Below, in pieces: positions 51,450-61,067 of a DNA stretch of 64,000 nt. Every line of letters begins with the position of its first letter. The first letter of the stretch is position 1. The notes beneath the pieces were generated by a model. It saw only the letters and a program-made list of their open reading frames with translations. It searched no databases and was not told the DNA's origin. Position numbers and translations under genes: made by a program. The DNA lies in NCBI GenBank assembly GCA_023388175.1, contig JAEWGT010000005.1, positions 248,001 to 312,000 of the forward strand. Direction: 5' to 3'. This DNA comes from Pseudomonadota bacterium. Its GTDB lineage: Bacteria; Pseudomonadota; Alphaproteobacteria; Rhizobiales; Devosiaceae.

Positions 51450-53015
51450 TCACCCCACAAACCCCATAACATCTTCCAACCGCGCCGCCTCATGGGCAGG
51501 CTTGTCCCATCGTATCCGGCTGATGCGCGGAAACCGCAGCGCCACGCCCGATTTATGCCGCCCGCTCTTTTGCGCGCTGTCGAAAGCCACCTCGAACACC
51601 AGCTCTTTCTTCACCTCGCGCACCGGCCCGAAAGACGCAATCGTGTTCGCCCTGATCCAGCGGTCGAGCTTTCTCAATTCCTCATCGGTGAAGCCGAAAT
51701 AGGCCTTGCCGATGGGCACGATCTCATTCCCCTTCCAGGCGCCGAACGTATAGTCGGAATAAAACGAGCTGCGCTTGCCATGCCCGCGCTGCGCATACAT
51801 CAGCACTGCATCGACAACATTGGGATCGCGCTTCCATTTGAACCAGAACCCCTTGGGCCGCCCGGGCACATAGGGCGAGCTGCGCAGCTTGAGCATCACC
51901 CCCTCATGGCCATGTTCGTCCGCCCCCTGCTGACGCAGCGCCGCGACATCCTCCCAGCTCTCGAAGTCCAGCACTTCGGACAGGTCCATCCGCGTCTGCG
52001 GATTCCTCGTGAACCACGCTTCGAGCCGCGCCCGCCGCTCCTGCCAGCCCAGCGCCCGAATATCCTCGTCGCCATCGAACAGCATGTCATAGACACGCAC
52101 GAAGGCCGGAAGCTCGCTCATCTGCTTGGCATTGGCCACCTTGCGATTGAGCCGCTGCTGCAGGTCGTTGAAGCTGCGCGCCTCGAAATCATGCCCCACC
52201 AGCAATTCCCCATCGAGCACCGCGCCGCCCATGGCAGCCTCAACCACGTCGGGGAAGCTGCCCGCAATGTCGTCGCCCGTGCGCGAGAACATCGATGCGC
52301 CGTCTTTGCCCAGCACCAGTTGCACACGGATGCCGTCCCATTTCCATTCGGCGGAAAAATCGCGCGGATCGAGTTTTGGGAAATCGCCCTCTTCGATCGG
52401 CGTTGACAGCATCAGCGGATGAAACCGCGCCGCGTGATCGATCTCCGGCCGGCCGGCCTTGCCCTCCAGCCAGTCGAACAATTCGACATAGGGGGGCTTG
52501 AGCCCGTGCCAGACTTCCTCGATGGCCTGGAGATCCGCGCCGCCCATTTCCGCCAAAGCCGTCTTGGCCAGCCGCGCCGAAACTCCGATGCGCAAGGCGC
52601 CGGTCGCCAGTTTCACCAACGCCCAGCGCTCATGGATTTTCGCCTGCGTCAGCAATCCCCCGATCACCCGGGGCAATTCCTTCTTGCTGGTCTGGTTGAG
52701 AAGCGCCACCACTTCGGAGAGACTTGGCAGGTCTCCTGTCCCGTGATGCGGCCAGATCAGCGCAATGGTCTCCCCCAGATCGCCGACATAATCGTAGGAG
52801 AGCGCGAACAGCGTCGGGTCAACCTCGGCCAGCACCGTCTCCTTGAGCAGAGCCGGCTTCACATTGGCAATATCCAGTTGCCCGGTCAGCACCGCCAGCG
52901 CCAGCCCCCGATCCGGGTCCGGCACCTCGGAAAAATACTGCGCCAGCGCCGCAATCTTGCGGGTGCGCGAGGGCGTCAGGGCCGAGAGTTCGAGCAGGTC
53001 CGCGAAACGCCTCAT
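51450..53015 (-). CDS. ATP-dependent DNA ligase (ligase-exonuclease pair)
   Basis: A 521-residue ligase. The N-terminal DNA-binding domain (1-190) is followed by the adenylation domain with catalytic Lys225 in the motif KWDGIR, then VLDGELLVG, SFNDLQQRLNRK, EGVMLKL and WFKWKRDP, and an OB-fold C-terminus. It is of the ATP type (not NAD LigA) and matches the set encoded with a metallo-beta-lactamase exonuclease, whose gene is directly upstream and overlaps by four bases. Involvement in DNA end repair is inferred from that association. Confidence 0.9.
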   Translation of the reverse strand: MRRFADLLELSALTPSRTRKIAALAQYFSEVPDPDRGLALAVLTGQLDIANVKPALLKETVLAEVDPTLFALSYDYVGDLGETIALIWPHHGTGDLPSLSEVVALLNQTSKKELPRVIGGLLTQAKIHERWALVKLATGALRIGVSARLAKTALAEMGGADLQAIEEVWHGLKPPYVELFDWLEGKAGRPEIDHAARFHPLMLSTPIEEGDFPKLDPRDFSAEWKWDGIRVQLVLGKDGASMFSRTGDDIAGSFPDVVEAAMGGAVLDGELLVGHDFEARSFNDLQQRLNRKVANAKQMSELPAFVRVYDMLFDGDEDIRALGWQERRARLEAWFTRNPQTRMDLSEVLDFESWEDVAALRQQGADEHGHEGVMLKLRSSPYVPGRPKGFWFKWKRDPNVVDAVLMYAQRGHGKRSSFYSDYTFGAWKGNEIVPIGKAYFGFTDEELRKLDRWIRANTIASFGPVREVKKELVFEVAFDSAQKSGRHKSGVALRFPRISRIRWDKPAHEAARLEDVMGFVG

Positions 53016-54016
53016 TCCCCGCCCTCCCCGCCATCGTCATCGAGCCCCGGCAGCGCCAGCGGCTCGGCCTCCAGCCCCTGCTTCTTGCACCAATAGACCA
53101 GCCCATCCTCCCGCCCATGGGTCACCCACACGGTCGAGGCCCCGCTGTCGAGAATGGACGTATTGAGCTCACCCCAATCGCAATGGTCCGAGATCACCAG
53201 CGGCAATTCCACCAAAGCCTGACGCGCGCGCTGCTTGATGCTCATCCAGCCCGAGGCCTGGCACACGACCGGATCGGGAAAGCGCCGGCTCCACACATCG
53301 CGAATGGCCGAAGGCGGCGCGATGACGATCTGCCCCGCCATCGCCGCCTTGGGCATGCCCGTTGCCGGGATCAATTCGCCCAGCGGCACGCCCAGCTCCT
53401 CGTAAAGCGCGCAGAGCCGGATCATCGCGCCATGCAGGTAAATCGGCTTGTCCCATCCCGCATCGCGCAGCAGCGCAATCACGCGTTGCGCCTTCCCCAG
53501 CGAGTATGAGCCGACAAGATGGCAACGCTCGGGCTGGTCGGCGACCGATTTCAGCAGCCGCGCAATCTCGTCCTGCGGTCTCGGATGCTGAAACACCGGC
53601 AGTCCGAACGTCGCCTCGGTCACCAGCAGATCACAGGATACCGGCTCGAACCGCTCCGCCGTCCGGTCCGGCAGGCGCTTATAGTCGCCGGTGACCACCG
53701 CCCGCTGCCCGCCGGTCTCCACCAGCACTTGTGCCGAGCCAAGAATATGGCCTGCGGGATGCAGGCTCACCACGGCCTCATCGATCCGCAGCCGCTCACC
53801 GAATTTCAGCGCCTCGAACGAGCCAGCACAGTCCTCGCCATAGCGCACCTTCATGATGGCGATGGTCTCCGGCGTCGCCAGCACTGCCCCGTGGCCGCTT
53901 CGAGCATGATCGGCATGGCCATGCGTGATGATCGCCCTTGGCTTGGGCGTATCCGGGTCGATCCACGCATCGAGACTGGGCACGTAAAGATCGCGGGTGA
54001 GAATGGGCTGGCTCAT
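53012..54016 (-). CDS. Ligase-associated DNA exonuclease (metallo-beta-lactamase/beta-CASP)
   Basis: A 334-residue SNM1/Artemis-like nuclease. Metal ligands are in ITHGHADHARSGHG (His32, His34, Asp36, His37), LHPAGHILGSAQVLVE and VVTGDYKR; VWVTHGREDGLVYWCKKQGL closes the beta-CASP part. ATG 54016 begins MSQPILTRDLYVPSLDAW, usual for the family; the longer open frame runs through a repeat. The stop overlaps the ligase ATG (ATGA). Such pairs usually travel with an Lhr helicase and a PdeM-type phosphoesterase; neither is in this window. Confidence 0.9.
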   Translation of the reverse strand: MSQPILTRDLYVPSLDAWIDPDTPKPRAIITHGHADHARSGHGAVLATPETIAIMKVRYGEDCAGSFEALKFGERLRIDEAVVSLHPAGHILGSAQVLVETGGQRAVVTGDYKRLPDRTAERFEPVSCDLLVTEATFGLPVFQHPRPQDEIARLLKSVADQPERCHLVGSYSLGKAQRVIALLRDAGWDKPIYLHGAMIRLCALYEELGVPLGELIPATGMPKAAMAGQIVIAPPSAIRDVWSRRFPDPVVCQASGWMSIKQRARQALVELPLVISDHCDWGELNTSILDSGASTVWVTHGREDGLVYWCKKQGLEAEPLALPGLDDDGGEGGE

Positions 54017-54076
54017 GGCACCATCAACGTTTCTCGGAGAAGTCCGGTTCACTATGCCAACCCCAGGCACAATCTG

Positions 54077-54099
54077 CCCCCTCCCCTCAAGGGGGAGGG
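54077..54099. repeat. CTCCCC/GGGGAG intergenic repeat
   Basis: CCCCCTCCCCTCAAGGGGGAGGG, a short palindrome between the divergent exonuclease and esterase genes. Confidence 0.6.
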
Positions 54100-54170
54100 A
54101 TGCGCAAGTGACGCATTCCCTTGTCATGCGCGCCACATCCCCTAAAACACTCCCAGCCAAGGAGCCCGAC

Positions 54171-55184
54171 ATGCGCAAGACCACCCACCCCGCCGGCACC
54201 ATCCATCGCCTTACCGTGGACAGCAAGGCGCTTGCCGGCAATCGCCTGGGCGACCCCACCAGCCGCATCGTCGATGTCTATGTTCCCCACGGCCATGACG
54301 GAAAAGACCTGCCGCTGCTCGTCGATCTCGTCGGCTATACGGCCGGCGGCCCCGCACACACCGCCTGGAAGAGTTTCACCGAAAACGTGCCCGAGCGCCT
54401 CGACCGGCTGATCGGCGACGGCAAGATGGCCCCCGCTGTCGTGGCCTTCCCTGATTGCTATTCGCGGCTGGGCGGCAATCAATATGTGAACTCGCCCATT
54501 ATCGGCCATTACGAGGACTTCCTCATCGCCGAAATGCTCCCGGCGGTCGAAACCCGTTTCGGCTGCGGGGGAACAGGAAAGCGCGGCGTCTTCGGCAAGT
54601 CCTCGGGCGGCTTCGGCGCTCTGGTCCACGCCATGCGCCACCCGCACGTCTGGTCCGCCGCCGCCAGCCATTCGGGCGATGCCGGCTTTGAAAATCTCTA
54701 CCTGCCCGAATTTCCTTCGACGCTCCGCGCGTTGGCCAAGCAGGGCAATTCGATCGAAAAATGGCTGACGGCTTTTGAAGCCAAGCCCAAGCTCGACGGC
54801 AAGGACACGCTGGTCCTGATGATCCTCGCCCAGGCCGCCAGTTTCGATCCCGATCCGAACCCCGAAACCTTTCTAGGCCTGCGCCTGCCGGTAACGCTCG
54901 ATACCTGCGAGTTGATCGCGGACCGCTGGGCCAACTGGCTGAAATGGGACCCCGCCCGCATGGTCGAAACCCATGCCGATGCCATTGGAAAATTGAAAGG
55001 CTTCTACCTCGAATGCGGCACCGAGGACCAATACAACATCCTCTATGGCACGCGCCGCATCCATAAGACGCTCAAGGCCAAAGGCATTGCCCACCGCTAC
55101 GAGGAATTTCCCGACAACCATTCCGGCGTCGACTACCGCATGGACGAAAGCCTGCCGTTTCTGGTGGCGGCTCTGACCCGCTAG
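54171..55184 (+). CDS. Alpha/beta-fold esterase (esterase D/Fes-like)
   Basis: A 337-residue hydrolase without a signal peptide. DVYVPHGHDGKDLPLLVDLVGYTAGG forms the entry strand and oxyanion region. The nucleophile elbow is GVFGKSSGGFGALVHAMRHP, with a His in EEFPDNHSGVDYRMDES near the end, as in esterase D and enterochelin-esterase-like enzymes. The substrate is unknown. ATG 54171 has AAGGAG 6 bases upstream; upstream in-frame ATGs lack this. Confidence 0.82.
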   Translation: MRKTTHPAGTIHRLTVDSKALAGNRLGDPTSRIVDVYVPHGHDGKDLPLLVDLVGYTAGGPAHTAWKSFTENVPERLDRLIGDGKMAPAVVAFPDCYSRLGGNQYVNSPIIGHYEDFLIAEMLPAVETRFGCGGTGKRGVFGKSSGGFGALVHAMRHPHVWSAAASHSGDAGFENLYLPEFPSTLRALAKQGNSIEKWLTAFEAKPKLDGKDTLVLMILAQAASFDPDPNPETFLGLRLPVTLDTCELIADRWANWLKWDPARMVETHADAIGKLKGFYLECGTEDQYNILYGTRRIHKTLKAKGIAHRYEEFPDNHSGVDYRMDESLPFLVAALTR

Positions 55185-55222
55185 GGCATTTCGCTTTCGA
55201 CCTGAAGCAAATCTATGTTCGG

Positions 55223-55297
55223 TCGTCATTGCCGGGCTTGTCCCGGCAATCCATCTTGTGGCGGCATCGACCACCGGGACAAGCCCGGTGGTGACGA
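55223..55297. repeat. Composite intergenic palindromic repeat, copy 2 (inverted)
   Basis: Same unit as 3831-3907, but the ATTGCCGGG...palindrome comes first and the CCACCGGG palindrome second, bounded by TCGTCA and TGACGA. It lies between the esterase and exoD genes, which are convergent. Confidence 0.85.
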
Positions 55298-55376
55298 TGG
55301 AGCAGAAATCGCATGCAGATTTGACGCTCTAGGGATGTGGAGGAGGCGAGCTTTCTTAGCCCAGAGGCTCGGCCTC

Positions 55377-55979
55377 TCAAGCCAATATCGAAACCTTCAG
55401 CAGCATCCAGCCCAGCGTCACGCCGATCCCCACCAGCCCCGCCCATGCCATGGCCAGCAGCCCGTCCCGCGCGGTGATCGCCAGCGCATAGACCGCGATG
55501 ATCATTGCCGCCCAGGTCGAGGTGAAGGGCACGAATTCGAGCAGCGGCATGATCGCCCCGACCAGCACACAGAAGGCCGCGCCCAGCCGGCGCATCACCG
55601 CGCTGGTCATGAACCGTGCCCGCCGCCTGATGACCCCATCGGCCACCCGGCTCACCGGCCGCAGGAATTTCAGCATGGTCTGGGCATGCTTGGCCGAAAT
55701 GCAGCGCCCGGTCAGCCATTTGGGCAGCCACACCTGCTCGCGCCCCAGCGCGATTTGCCCGGCAACAAGGATTGTGTTGATCCCAACCATGGTCGGCACG
55801 CCCGGAATGATGCTGAGCGGAGAAATCACCACCAGCGCCGGCAGCAGCAGCATCGGCCCGGCCGCCCGCTGCCCGGCAATGCTCTGCAACAGGCCAAGCG
55901 AAACCTGCTCGCCGGCCGCGGCGCGCTCCTCCACCTTGCGCACCAGCTTGCCGAGAGCGCCTTCCTGCGTCTGTGTCAT
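55377..55979 (-). CDS. exoD: ExoD family membrane protein
   Basis: A 200-residue protein with about four membrane helices. EERAAAGEQVSLGLLQSIAGQRAAGPMLLLPALVVISPLSIIPGVPTMVGI and REQVWLPKWLTGRCISAKHAQTMLKFLRPVSRVADGVIRRR are the conserved ExoD blocks. In Sinorhizobium exoD affects exopolysaccharide production and alkali tolerance; the mechanism is unknown. No other polysaccharide genes are nearby. Confidence 0.9.
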   Translation of the reverse strand: MTQTQEGALGKLVRKVEERAAAGEQVSLGLLQSIAGQRAAGPMLLLPALVVISPLSIIPGVPTMVGINTILVAGQIALGREQVWLPKWLTGRCISAKHAQTMLKFLRPVSRVADGVIRRRARFMTSAVMRRLGAAFCVLVGAIMPLLEFVPFTSTWAAMIIAVYALAITARDGLLAMAWAGLVGIGVTLGWMLLKVSILA

Positions 55980-56066
55980 GGATGGATGTATCCTTTCAGC
56001 ATGGAAACGCCGCCACGCTGATCCCCGTTCCCGGCTGTGCGCGCCGCTGCATCCACCCCAATCGAA

Positions 56067-56100
56067 CCCTCCCCTGCCTCAGGGGAGTGCGGGGTGAGGG
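56067..56100. repeat. CTCCCC/GGGGAG intergenic repeat
   Basis: CCCTCCCCTGCCTCAGGGGAG then TGCGGGGTGAGGG, directly downstream of the M16C peptidase gene. Confidence 0.65.
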
Positions 56101-56112
56101 TGCCCCGTACCC

Positions 56113-59019
56113 TCAAACCGCCTTGCTGACCGCCAGCAGGCCCGGCCGCTTCTCATTGGCTGTGGTAATCGCCGCCTCGCCACCCAGCACCACGACATGG
56201 CCCTTCTCGGCCACCACCTCCAGCGCGTCGGCCAGCGCCACGAAATCTGCGCGGCTGGTGGAGAGGATCTCATCCCGCCTCTGCTGGCGCAGCGCGTCGC
56301 TGGTCCCATTGAGAATGCGCCACATGGCCGAATAGCCCTTGGCATCGACGAATTCGGGCCGGTCGAGATCGCCCACCACCCCGATGACCGAGCGCACCAG
56401 ATCGGTTTCCCCGATCTCGGCCCGCAAGGCCTTGGCCGCCCCGTCATAGGCATCGAGCGTCTTGAGCAGGTTGGGATCGCGATAGGACAGGAAGGCGAAA
56501 TTGCCCGAGCTGAGATCGAACCGGCTCGATCCGCCATAGGCCCCGCCCTGCACCCGCACCTTGTCCCACAAATAGGTGGTGTTCAGCAACCGCAAGGCCA
56601 CCGCCGAGGACGCCCGCAATGACAGTCCCAGCGCCTTCAGGTTTGCACCCTTGCCGACATAATTGACCTGCGCCGGAATGATGAGCCCTTCATTGCGGGG
56701 CTCGAAAACATGGCTCCAGTCGGCGTCTGAAACCTGCGCGTCCGGAAGGCCGCCGACGAAACCGGCCAAAGCGCCCTGCGCCGCAGACCATATACCCTCA
56801 TCGGCGGTCACATTGACCACCATGCGCGAGCGATTGAACAGGCGGTCACGGATGGTCTTCAAAGCCGCTTCGACACTGTCCCAGTCGCTCTCGATCCGCT
56901 TGACCAGCCCCTTGAGGAACTGGCCATAGGAAATCCCGCTCATCTGCTCGGCGATCCAGCCGGCCTCGGTCAGCCCGGCCTTGATGCGCGTATCGACAAA
57001 GCCATTGCCACCGGGAACCAGCCGCGCCTCGAATCCGGCCTTTTCCTCCAGTGCCATTTGCCGGAACCGCTCACGGTTGCCCAATTGCGCATCGAGCAGC
57101 ACATCGCTGAAAATGCCCAGCATGTCGCTGAATTTGTCCGGCACCGCCTTGCCGGAAAGGAAGAACCAGGCCGATGTGCCCGTGCCGTCCTGCCGCGTGG
57201 CAATGGCGCGGTGCTGGGCGATACCACCCGTCACCCGGCCGATCCGCTGTGTCAGCGACACGAAATCCTCGCTCCCGGTGCCGGTTTGCAGCAGCGCCCG
57301 CCCGAAAAGCGGCAGATAGGGCAGCAGGTCCTTGCCCAGCGCATGCAGGTCAAAGCCCATATCGAGATACAGAATGCCCAGCGTCGGCAGCGGATGATAA
57401 AGCGTACGCACGCCGCCGATCCGGCTTTCCTCGGTCGGCACCGTGCGAATGGTGCGGTCAAGATCGGCCAGCGTCAGGGTCGGAATTTTGGCGAGGTCTT
57501 CCGGCCTGTCGACGCTTTCCTGCAAGGCTTTCAGCTTTTCGGTCCGCTCCAGAACGGCCTGCAACCCGGCCTCGTCGAGCCCGGCGCGCACCTTGGCCAG
57601 CGCCTCGGCCTCCTGCCGCGCCTCGCGTTCGCCCTGCGTCGGATCAGCCTGCAAGGTCGTGGTCACCCGATGCGGATTGTCGATGAACAAGCGCCGGATT
57701 TCGCTCTCGAAATGGCCCTGCCGGGCCTTGTCCCCGAGGGCGCTCAGGGCATCCTCGAACCGCAGCGGCGCCAGCGGATCGCCGCCATGCAGCCAGGTGC
57801 CCAGCGCCGAGAACATGTAGTTCATGCCGCGCGGATAGGAACCCGAATTCTGCTCGCGCAGATTGAACTCGAACGTATTGACCGCCGCCTCGATCTGCTC
57901 GGATGAAAAGCCGGTTTCGGCGATCTCCAGGAGGCCGTCGATCACCAGCTTTTCGATCTTGTCCGCGTCAGCAGGATCGGCCCCCTTGAGCCCGAACCCG
58001 CCCATGGGCTGGCGCAGATAGGAGGAAATCCCGCCCCCGATCATGCCCTCGCCCAGCCCGCTTTCGGTCAGCTTCTTGCGCAGCGGCGCTGCCGCATTGC
58101 CCGCCAGAAGGTAGCTCAGCATGGCATGGCTCAGCGTCTCGTCGCGGCCCTCTGGCGGGTCGAGCATCCAGTTGACCGACACCATGCCGTCGCGCCGCTT
58201 TTCGGCGTCCACATCACCGGCATAGGTGCCCGACACCGCGCGCGGGGCGTTCCAGCGCGGCTGCAATTTCACCTCCGCATCCACCGGATTTTTTTCAAAG
58301 CGGCTGAAATAGCCATCGAGAATATCGAGCCGCTTCTCCGGCGCATCGTCACCTGCAAACACGACCAGCGCATTGGAAGGGTGGTAATAGGTCTGGTGGA
58401 AGCGCTTGAACTGCTCATAGGTCAATTCCGGAATGACCTTGGGGTCGCCACCCGAGCTTTTGCCATAGGTCGTGTCGGGATAGAGCGCGTTCTGGCTGAG
58501 CGTGTGCATCACCGAATCGGGTGAGGAATAGACGCCCTTCATCTCGTTGAACACCACGCCCTTATAGACCAGCGGCGCATCCGGGCTTTCGAGCTCGTAA
58601 TGCCAGCCTTCCTGCTCGAATGTATCTTTGCTGATCAGCGGAAACAGCACCGCATCTAGATAGACATCGACGAGATTGTAGAAGTCCTTGAGGTTCTGGC
58701 TGGCCACCGGATAGGCGGTCTTGTCCGGGAAGGTCATCGCATTGAGGAAGGTGTGCATGCTGCCTTTGAGCAGTTCCACGAAGGGCTTCTTGATCGGATA
58801 TTTCTCGCTGCCGCACAGCACCGAATGCTCAAGAATATGCGCGATGCCCGTCGAGTCCTCCGGCGGCGTCCTGAAGGTGATGCCAAACACCTTGTTCTCG
58901 TCGTCATTGACGAGGCTGAGCACCTCCGCCCCGGTCTTCTTATGCCGATAGAGCCGCGCCTCCGAATTGATCTCGGCAATTTTCTCGTCACGAACGAGCT
59001 CGAAAGCGGGGTGGGACAT
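56113..59019 (-). CDS. M16C zinc metallopeptidase (PreP-like, insulinase family)
   Basis: A 968-residue, two-lobed peptidase. The inverted zinc motif HILEH (residues 61-65, context STGIAHILEHSVLCGSEKY) and the third-ligand region LVYKGVVFNEMKGVYSSPDS are in the N-terminal lobe. QTYYHPSNALVVFAGDD and a C-terminal lobe without metal motif follow. Length and KPFVELLKGSMHTFLNAMTFPDKTAYPVAS identify the PreP/Cym1 group, which degrades unfolded peptides of up to about 65 residues inside a closed chamber. Two adjacent ATGs are possible (59022, 59019). Confidence 0.93.
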   Translation of the reverse strand: MSHPAFELVRDEKIAEINSEARLYRHKKTGAEVLSLVNDDENKVFGITFRTPPEDSTGIAHILEHSVLCGSEKYPIKKPFVELLKGSMHTFLNAMTFPDKTAYPVASQNLKDFYNLVDVYLDAVLFPLISKDTFEQEGWHYELESPDAPLVYKGVVFNEMKGVYSSPDSVMHTLSQNALYPDTTYGKSSGGDPKVIPELTYEQFKRFHQTYYHPSNALVVFAGDDAPEKRLDILDGYFSRFEKNPVDAEVKLQPRWNAPRAVSGTYAGDVDAEKRRDGMVSVNWMLDPPEGRDETLSHAMLSYLLAGNAAAPLRKKLTESGLGEGMIGGGISSYLRQPMGGFGLKGADPADADKIEKLVIDGLLEIAETGFSSEQIEAAVNTFEFNLREQNSGSYPRGMNYMFSALGTWLHGGDPLAPLRFEDALSALGDKARQGHFESEIRRLFIDNPHRVTTTLQADPTQGEREARQEAEALAKVRAGLDEAGLQAVLERTEKLKALQESVDRPEDLAKIPTLTLADLDRTIRTVPTEESRIGGVRTLYHPLPTLGILYLDMGFDLHALGKDLLPYLPLFGRALLQTGTGSEDFVSLTQRIGRVTGGIAQHRAIATRQDGTGTSAWFFLSGKAVPDKFSDMLGIFSDVLLDAQLGNRERFRQMALEEKAGFEARLVPGGNGFVDTRIKAGLTEAGWIAEQMSGISYGQFLKGLVKRIESDWDSVEAALKTIRDRLFNRSRMVVNVTADEGIWSAAQGALAGFVGGLPDAQVSDADWSHVFEPRNEGLIIPAQVNYVGKGANLKALGLSLRASSAVALRLLNTTYLWDKVRVQGGAYGGSSRFDLSSGNFAFLSYRDPNLLKTLDAYDGAAKALRAEIGETDLVRSVIGVVGDLDRPEFVDAKGYSAMWRILNGTSDALRQQRRDEILSTSRADFVALADALEVVAEKGHVVVLGGEAAITTANEKRPGLLAVSKAV

Positions 59020-59115
59020 CATACTACTCTTTTTGATTTTCAGGCACCTAACCTAGGTGCGGCCCTGGCACATCGCTAGGGGCAAGATGTAAGCGCTGGC
59101 GCAACATCGTCACCG

Positions 59116-59163
59116 CGTCATTGCCCGGCCATCCTCGGACTTGATCCGGGGACCGGGCAATCC
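59116..59163. repeat. Diverged intergenic palindromic repeat
   Basis: CGTCATTGCCCGGCC...GGACTTGATCC...GACCGGGCAATCC, a related but distinct palindrome type that shares the CGTCATTGCC border with the repeats at 3831, 55223 and 62485. Confidence 0.65.
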
Positions 59164-59201
59164 AGCGCGCCGTCGGCATCGGCGATATAGGGACGCAAAC
59201 C

Positions 59202-60176
59202 TCAAACCGCGCCGCGGATCTCGGGCTTTACTTCGGTTCGATACCACTCGCCCAGCTGTGTCCTCAGCGCCGGGAACAGGCTGCGGGCTTCGCTGGCCGC
59301 GACATTGTCGGCGATCTGTTCGGGCTTGCTGACCCCCGCGATCACGGTCGATACCTGCGGATGATCGAGAATCCAGCGCAGCGCGAACCGGCTCATCGGC
59401 ATGCCCTCCGGCGCCAGGCCCTTGAGTTCCTGCACCAGTTCGACGCCCCGTTCGAACTCGATCCCCGAAAAGGTCTCGCCCACGGAAAAGGCCGCCCCAT
59501 CGCGATTGTAATTGCGGTGGTCCGACGGCTCGAACACGCTGTCCTTGGAAAATTTCCCGCTCAACAGGCCCGATGCCAGCGGCAGGCGCACGATAATGCC
59601 CACATCCTTGTCCGCGGCGTTGGGCAGCAGCTCGTCAGCCGCATCCTGCCGCAACAGGTTGAAGATGATCTGCAGCGTGGCACAACCGGGCTGGTCGAGG
59701 CAAAGCAGTCCCTCCTCGATGGTCTCGACGCTGGCGCCCCAATGGCGGATCAATCCCTCCGCGCGAAGCTCGTCCATCCAGCCGAATATGGCCCCGTCCC
59801 GCAGCACCTCGCCCGGCACGCAATGCAATTGCACGAGGTCGAGCGTCGAGACGCCCAGCCTTTGCGCCGATCCCAGAATGCTCTGGCGCAGACCATCCCT
59901 GCTGTATTGATTGGGATAAAGCGCACCCGACCGTCCCAGCTTGGTCGCCACCACCACGTCCGCGCCTTTGCCATGGGCGCCAATCCGGCTTTCGCTCAGC
60001 CCGCCGCCATAGACATCCGCCGTATCCCAGAACGTGATGCCGGCGCCGAGCGCTGCATCCAGAATTCCCTTGGCGGTTTCCTCGCCCAGCGGGCCGAAAT
60101 CGCCCCCAAGCTGCCAGCAGCCCAGTCCGATTTCGCTGATCTCATATCCGGTCTTGCCCAGACGCCGCGTTTTCAT
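59202..60176 (-). CDS. Aldo/keto reductase
   Basis: A 324-residue NADPH-dependent reductase with a TIM barrel. MKTRRLGKTGYEISEIGLGCWQLGGDFG is the AKR opening, ITFWDTADVYGGGLSE holds the catalytic Asp and Tyr, VVATKLGR the Lys, and RFALRWILDHPQVSTVIAGVSKPEQIADN the C-terminal NADP motif. Sequence style is closest to YajO/Tas-like sugar-dehydrogenase AKRs. CGGAGAA precedes the ATG. It is 26-88 bases downstream-facing to nothing obvious, but is near a GntR regulator and a Gfo/Idh/MocA enzyme, suggesting a carbohydrate role. Confidence 0.88.
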   Translation of the reverse strand: MKTRRLGKTGYEISEIGLGCWQLGGDFGPLGEETAKGILDAALGAGITFWDTADVYGGGLSESRIGAHGKGADVVVATKLGRSGALYPNQYSRDGLRQSILGSAQRLGVSTLDLVQLHCVPGEVLRDGAIFGWMDELRAEGLIRHWGASVETIEEGLLCLDQPGCATLQIIFNLLRQDAADELLPNAADKDVGIIVRLPLASGLLSGKFSKDSVFEPSDHRNYNRDGAAFSVGETFSGIEFERGVELVQELKGLAPEGMPMSRFALRWILDHPQVSTVIAGVSKPEQIADNVAASEARSLFPALRTQLGEWYRTEVKPEIRGAV

Positions 60177-60264
60177 CTGTGTTCTCCGGTTGGAATAGAT
60201 GTTGCGCGCAACCTATTGGCCCCCTCATGCGAGAACAAGGCCAGGCAGCCGGAGAAGGCCCTCG

Positions 60265-60942
60265 CTATTCGAAATAGTCGGGAAAATCTTCGATGGTCTG
60301 GGCCAGCAACACCTCGGCGCGCGCCAGATGATCCCGCATGGCCGCTTCCGCCGCCAGCGGATCGCCCTTTTCCACCGCCTCGGCGATAAGCCTGTGCTCG
60401 GCAATGGCCCTTTGGCTGGAGGACACGCCCAGCGTCAGATAGCGCACCCGGTCGAGCTGCATCTTGTGGTCGTCGATCAATTGCCAGGCATATTCCACAC
60501 CCGCCAGCCGGGCGAGGCTCCGGTGGAACAATTCATCCAGAATGTGAAACCTGCGACTGTCACCCGCCGAGGACGCCACATCCTGATCCGCGATCAGCCC
60601 CGCCAGCACCGTGCCTACTGTCTCGCCCGGCTGGCTGGCCAGCCGCCGGATGATTTCCACTTCGATGCTTTCGCGGATGAAGCGGCTCTGACGCACCCCG
60701 TCCGGCGAGATTTTCTTGATCACCGTTGCCCGCTTGGGCCGGATCAGCAGCAATCCCTGCTGCGCCAGGCGGATAAAGGCCTCGCGCACCGGCTGGCGCG
60801 ACACGCCATAGCGCCCGGCAATGTCGCTTTCCGAAATCACATCGCCGGGTTTGAGCGCCATGGTGACGATCTCGTCGCGCAGCGCCTCGACGACGCGCAT
60901 GGCCATGGTCTCTTCGTTTATATCCACCGTGGCTATGGCCAT
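60265..60942 (-). CDS. GntR family regulator, FCD subfamily
   Basis: A 225-residue repressor. The winged HTH ALRDEIVTMALKPGDVISESDIAGRYGVSRQPVREAFIRLAQQGLLLIRPKR lies at residues 20-70. The FCD ligand domain has the metal/effector residues in RFHILDELFHRSLARLAG (Asp, His) and AIAEHRLIAEAV with a later His in MRDHLARAE. FCD members sense carboxylic acids or sugar acids. It is divergent from the Gfo/Idh/MocA gene across 216 bases and is its likely regulator. AAAGGGA precedes the ATG. Confidence 0.9.
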   Translation of the reverse strand: MAIATVDINEETMAMRVVEALRDEIVTMALKPGDVISESDIAGRYGVSRQPVREAFIRLAQQGLLLIRPKRATVIKKISPDGVRQSRFIRESIEVEIIRRLASQPGETVGTVLAGLIADQDVASSAGDSRRFHILDELFHRSLARLAGVEYAWQLIDDHKMQLDRVRYLTLGVSSSQRAIAEHRLIAEAVEKGDPLAAEAAMRDHLARAEVLLAQTIEDFPDYFE

Positions 60943-61067
60943 GACTGATTCCCTTTATGCGACCATGGGACGGCCATTGCCGCAATGCTGCCCCGTCCAT
61001 GCCGGATTCCACAGAAATCTCGGGACCGGCAGCCGATTTCACCCCGGTGCTGCACGGATCGAAACAA

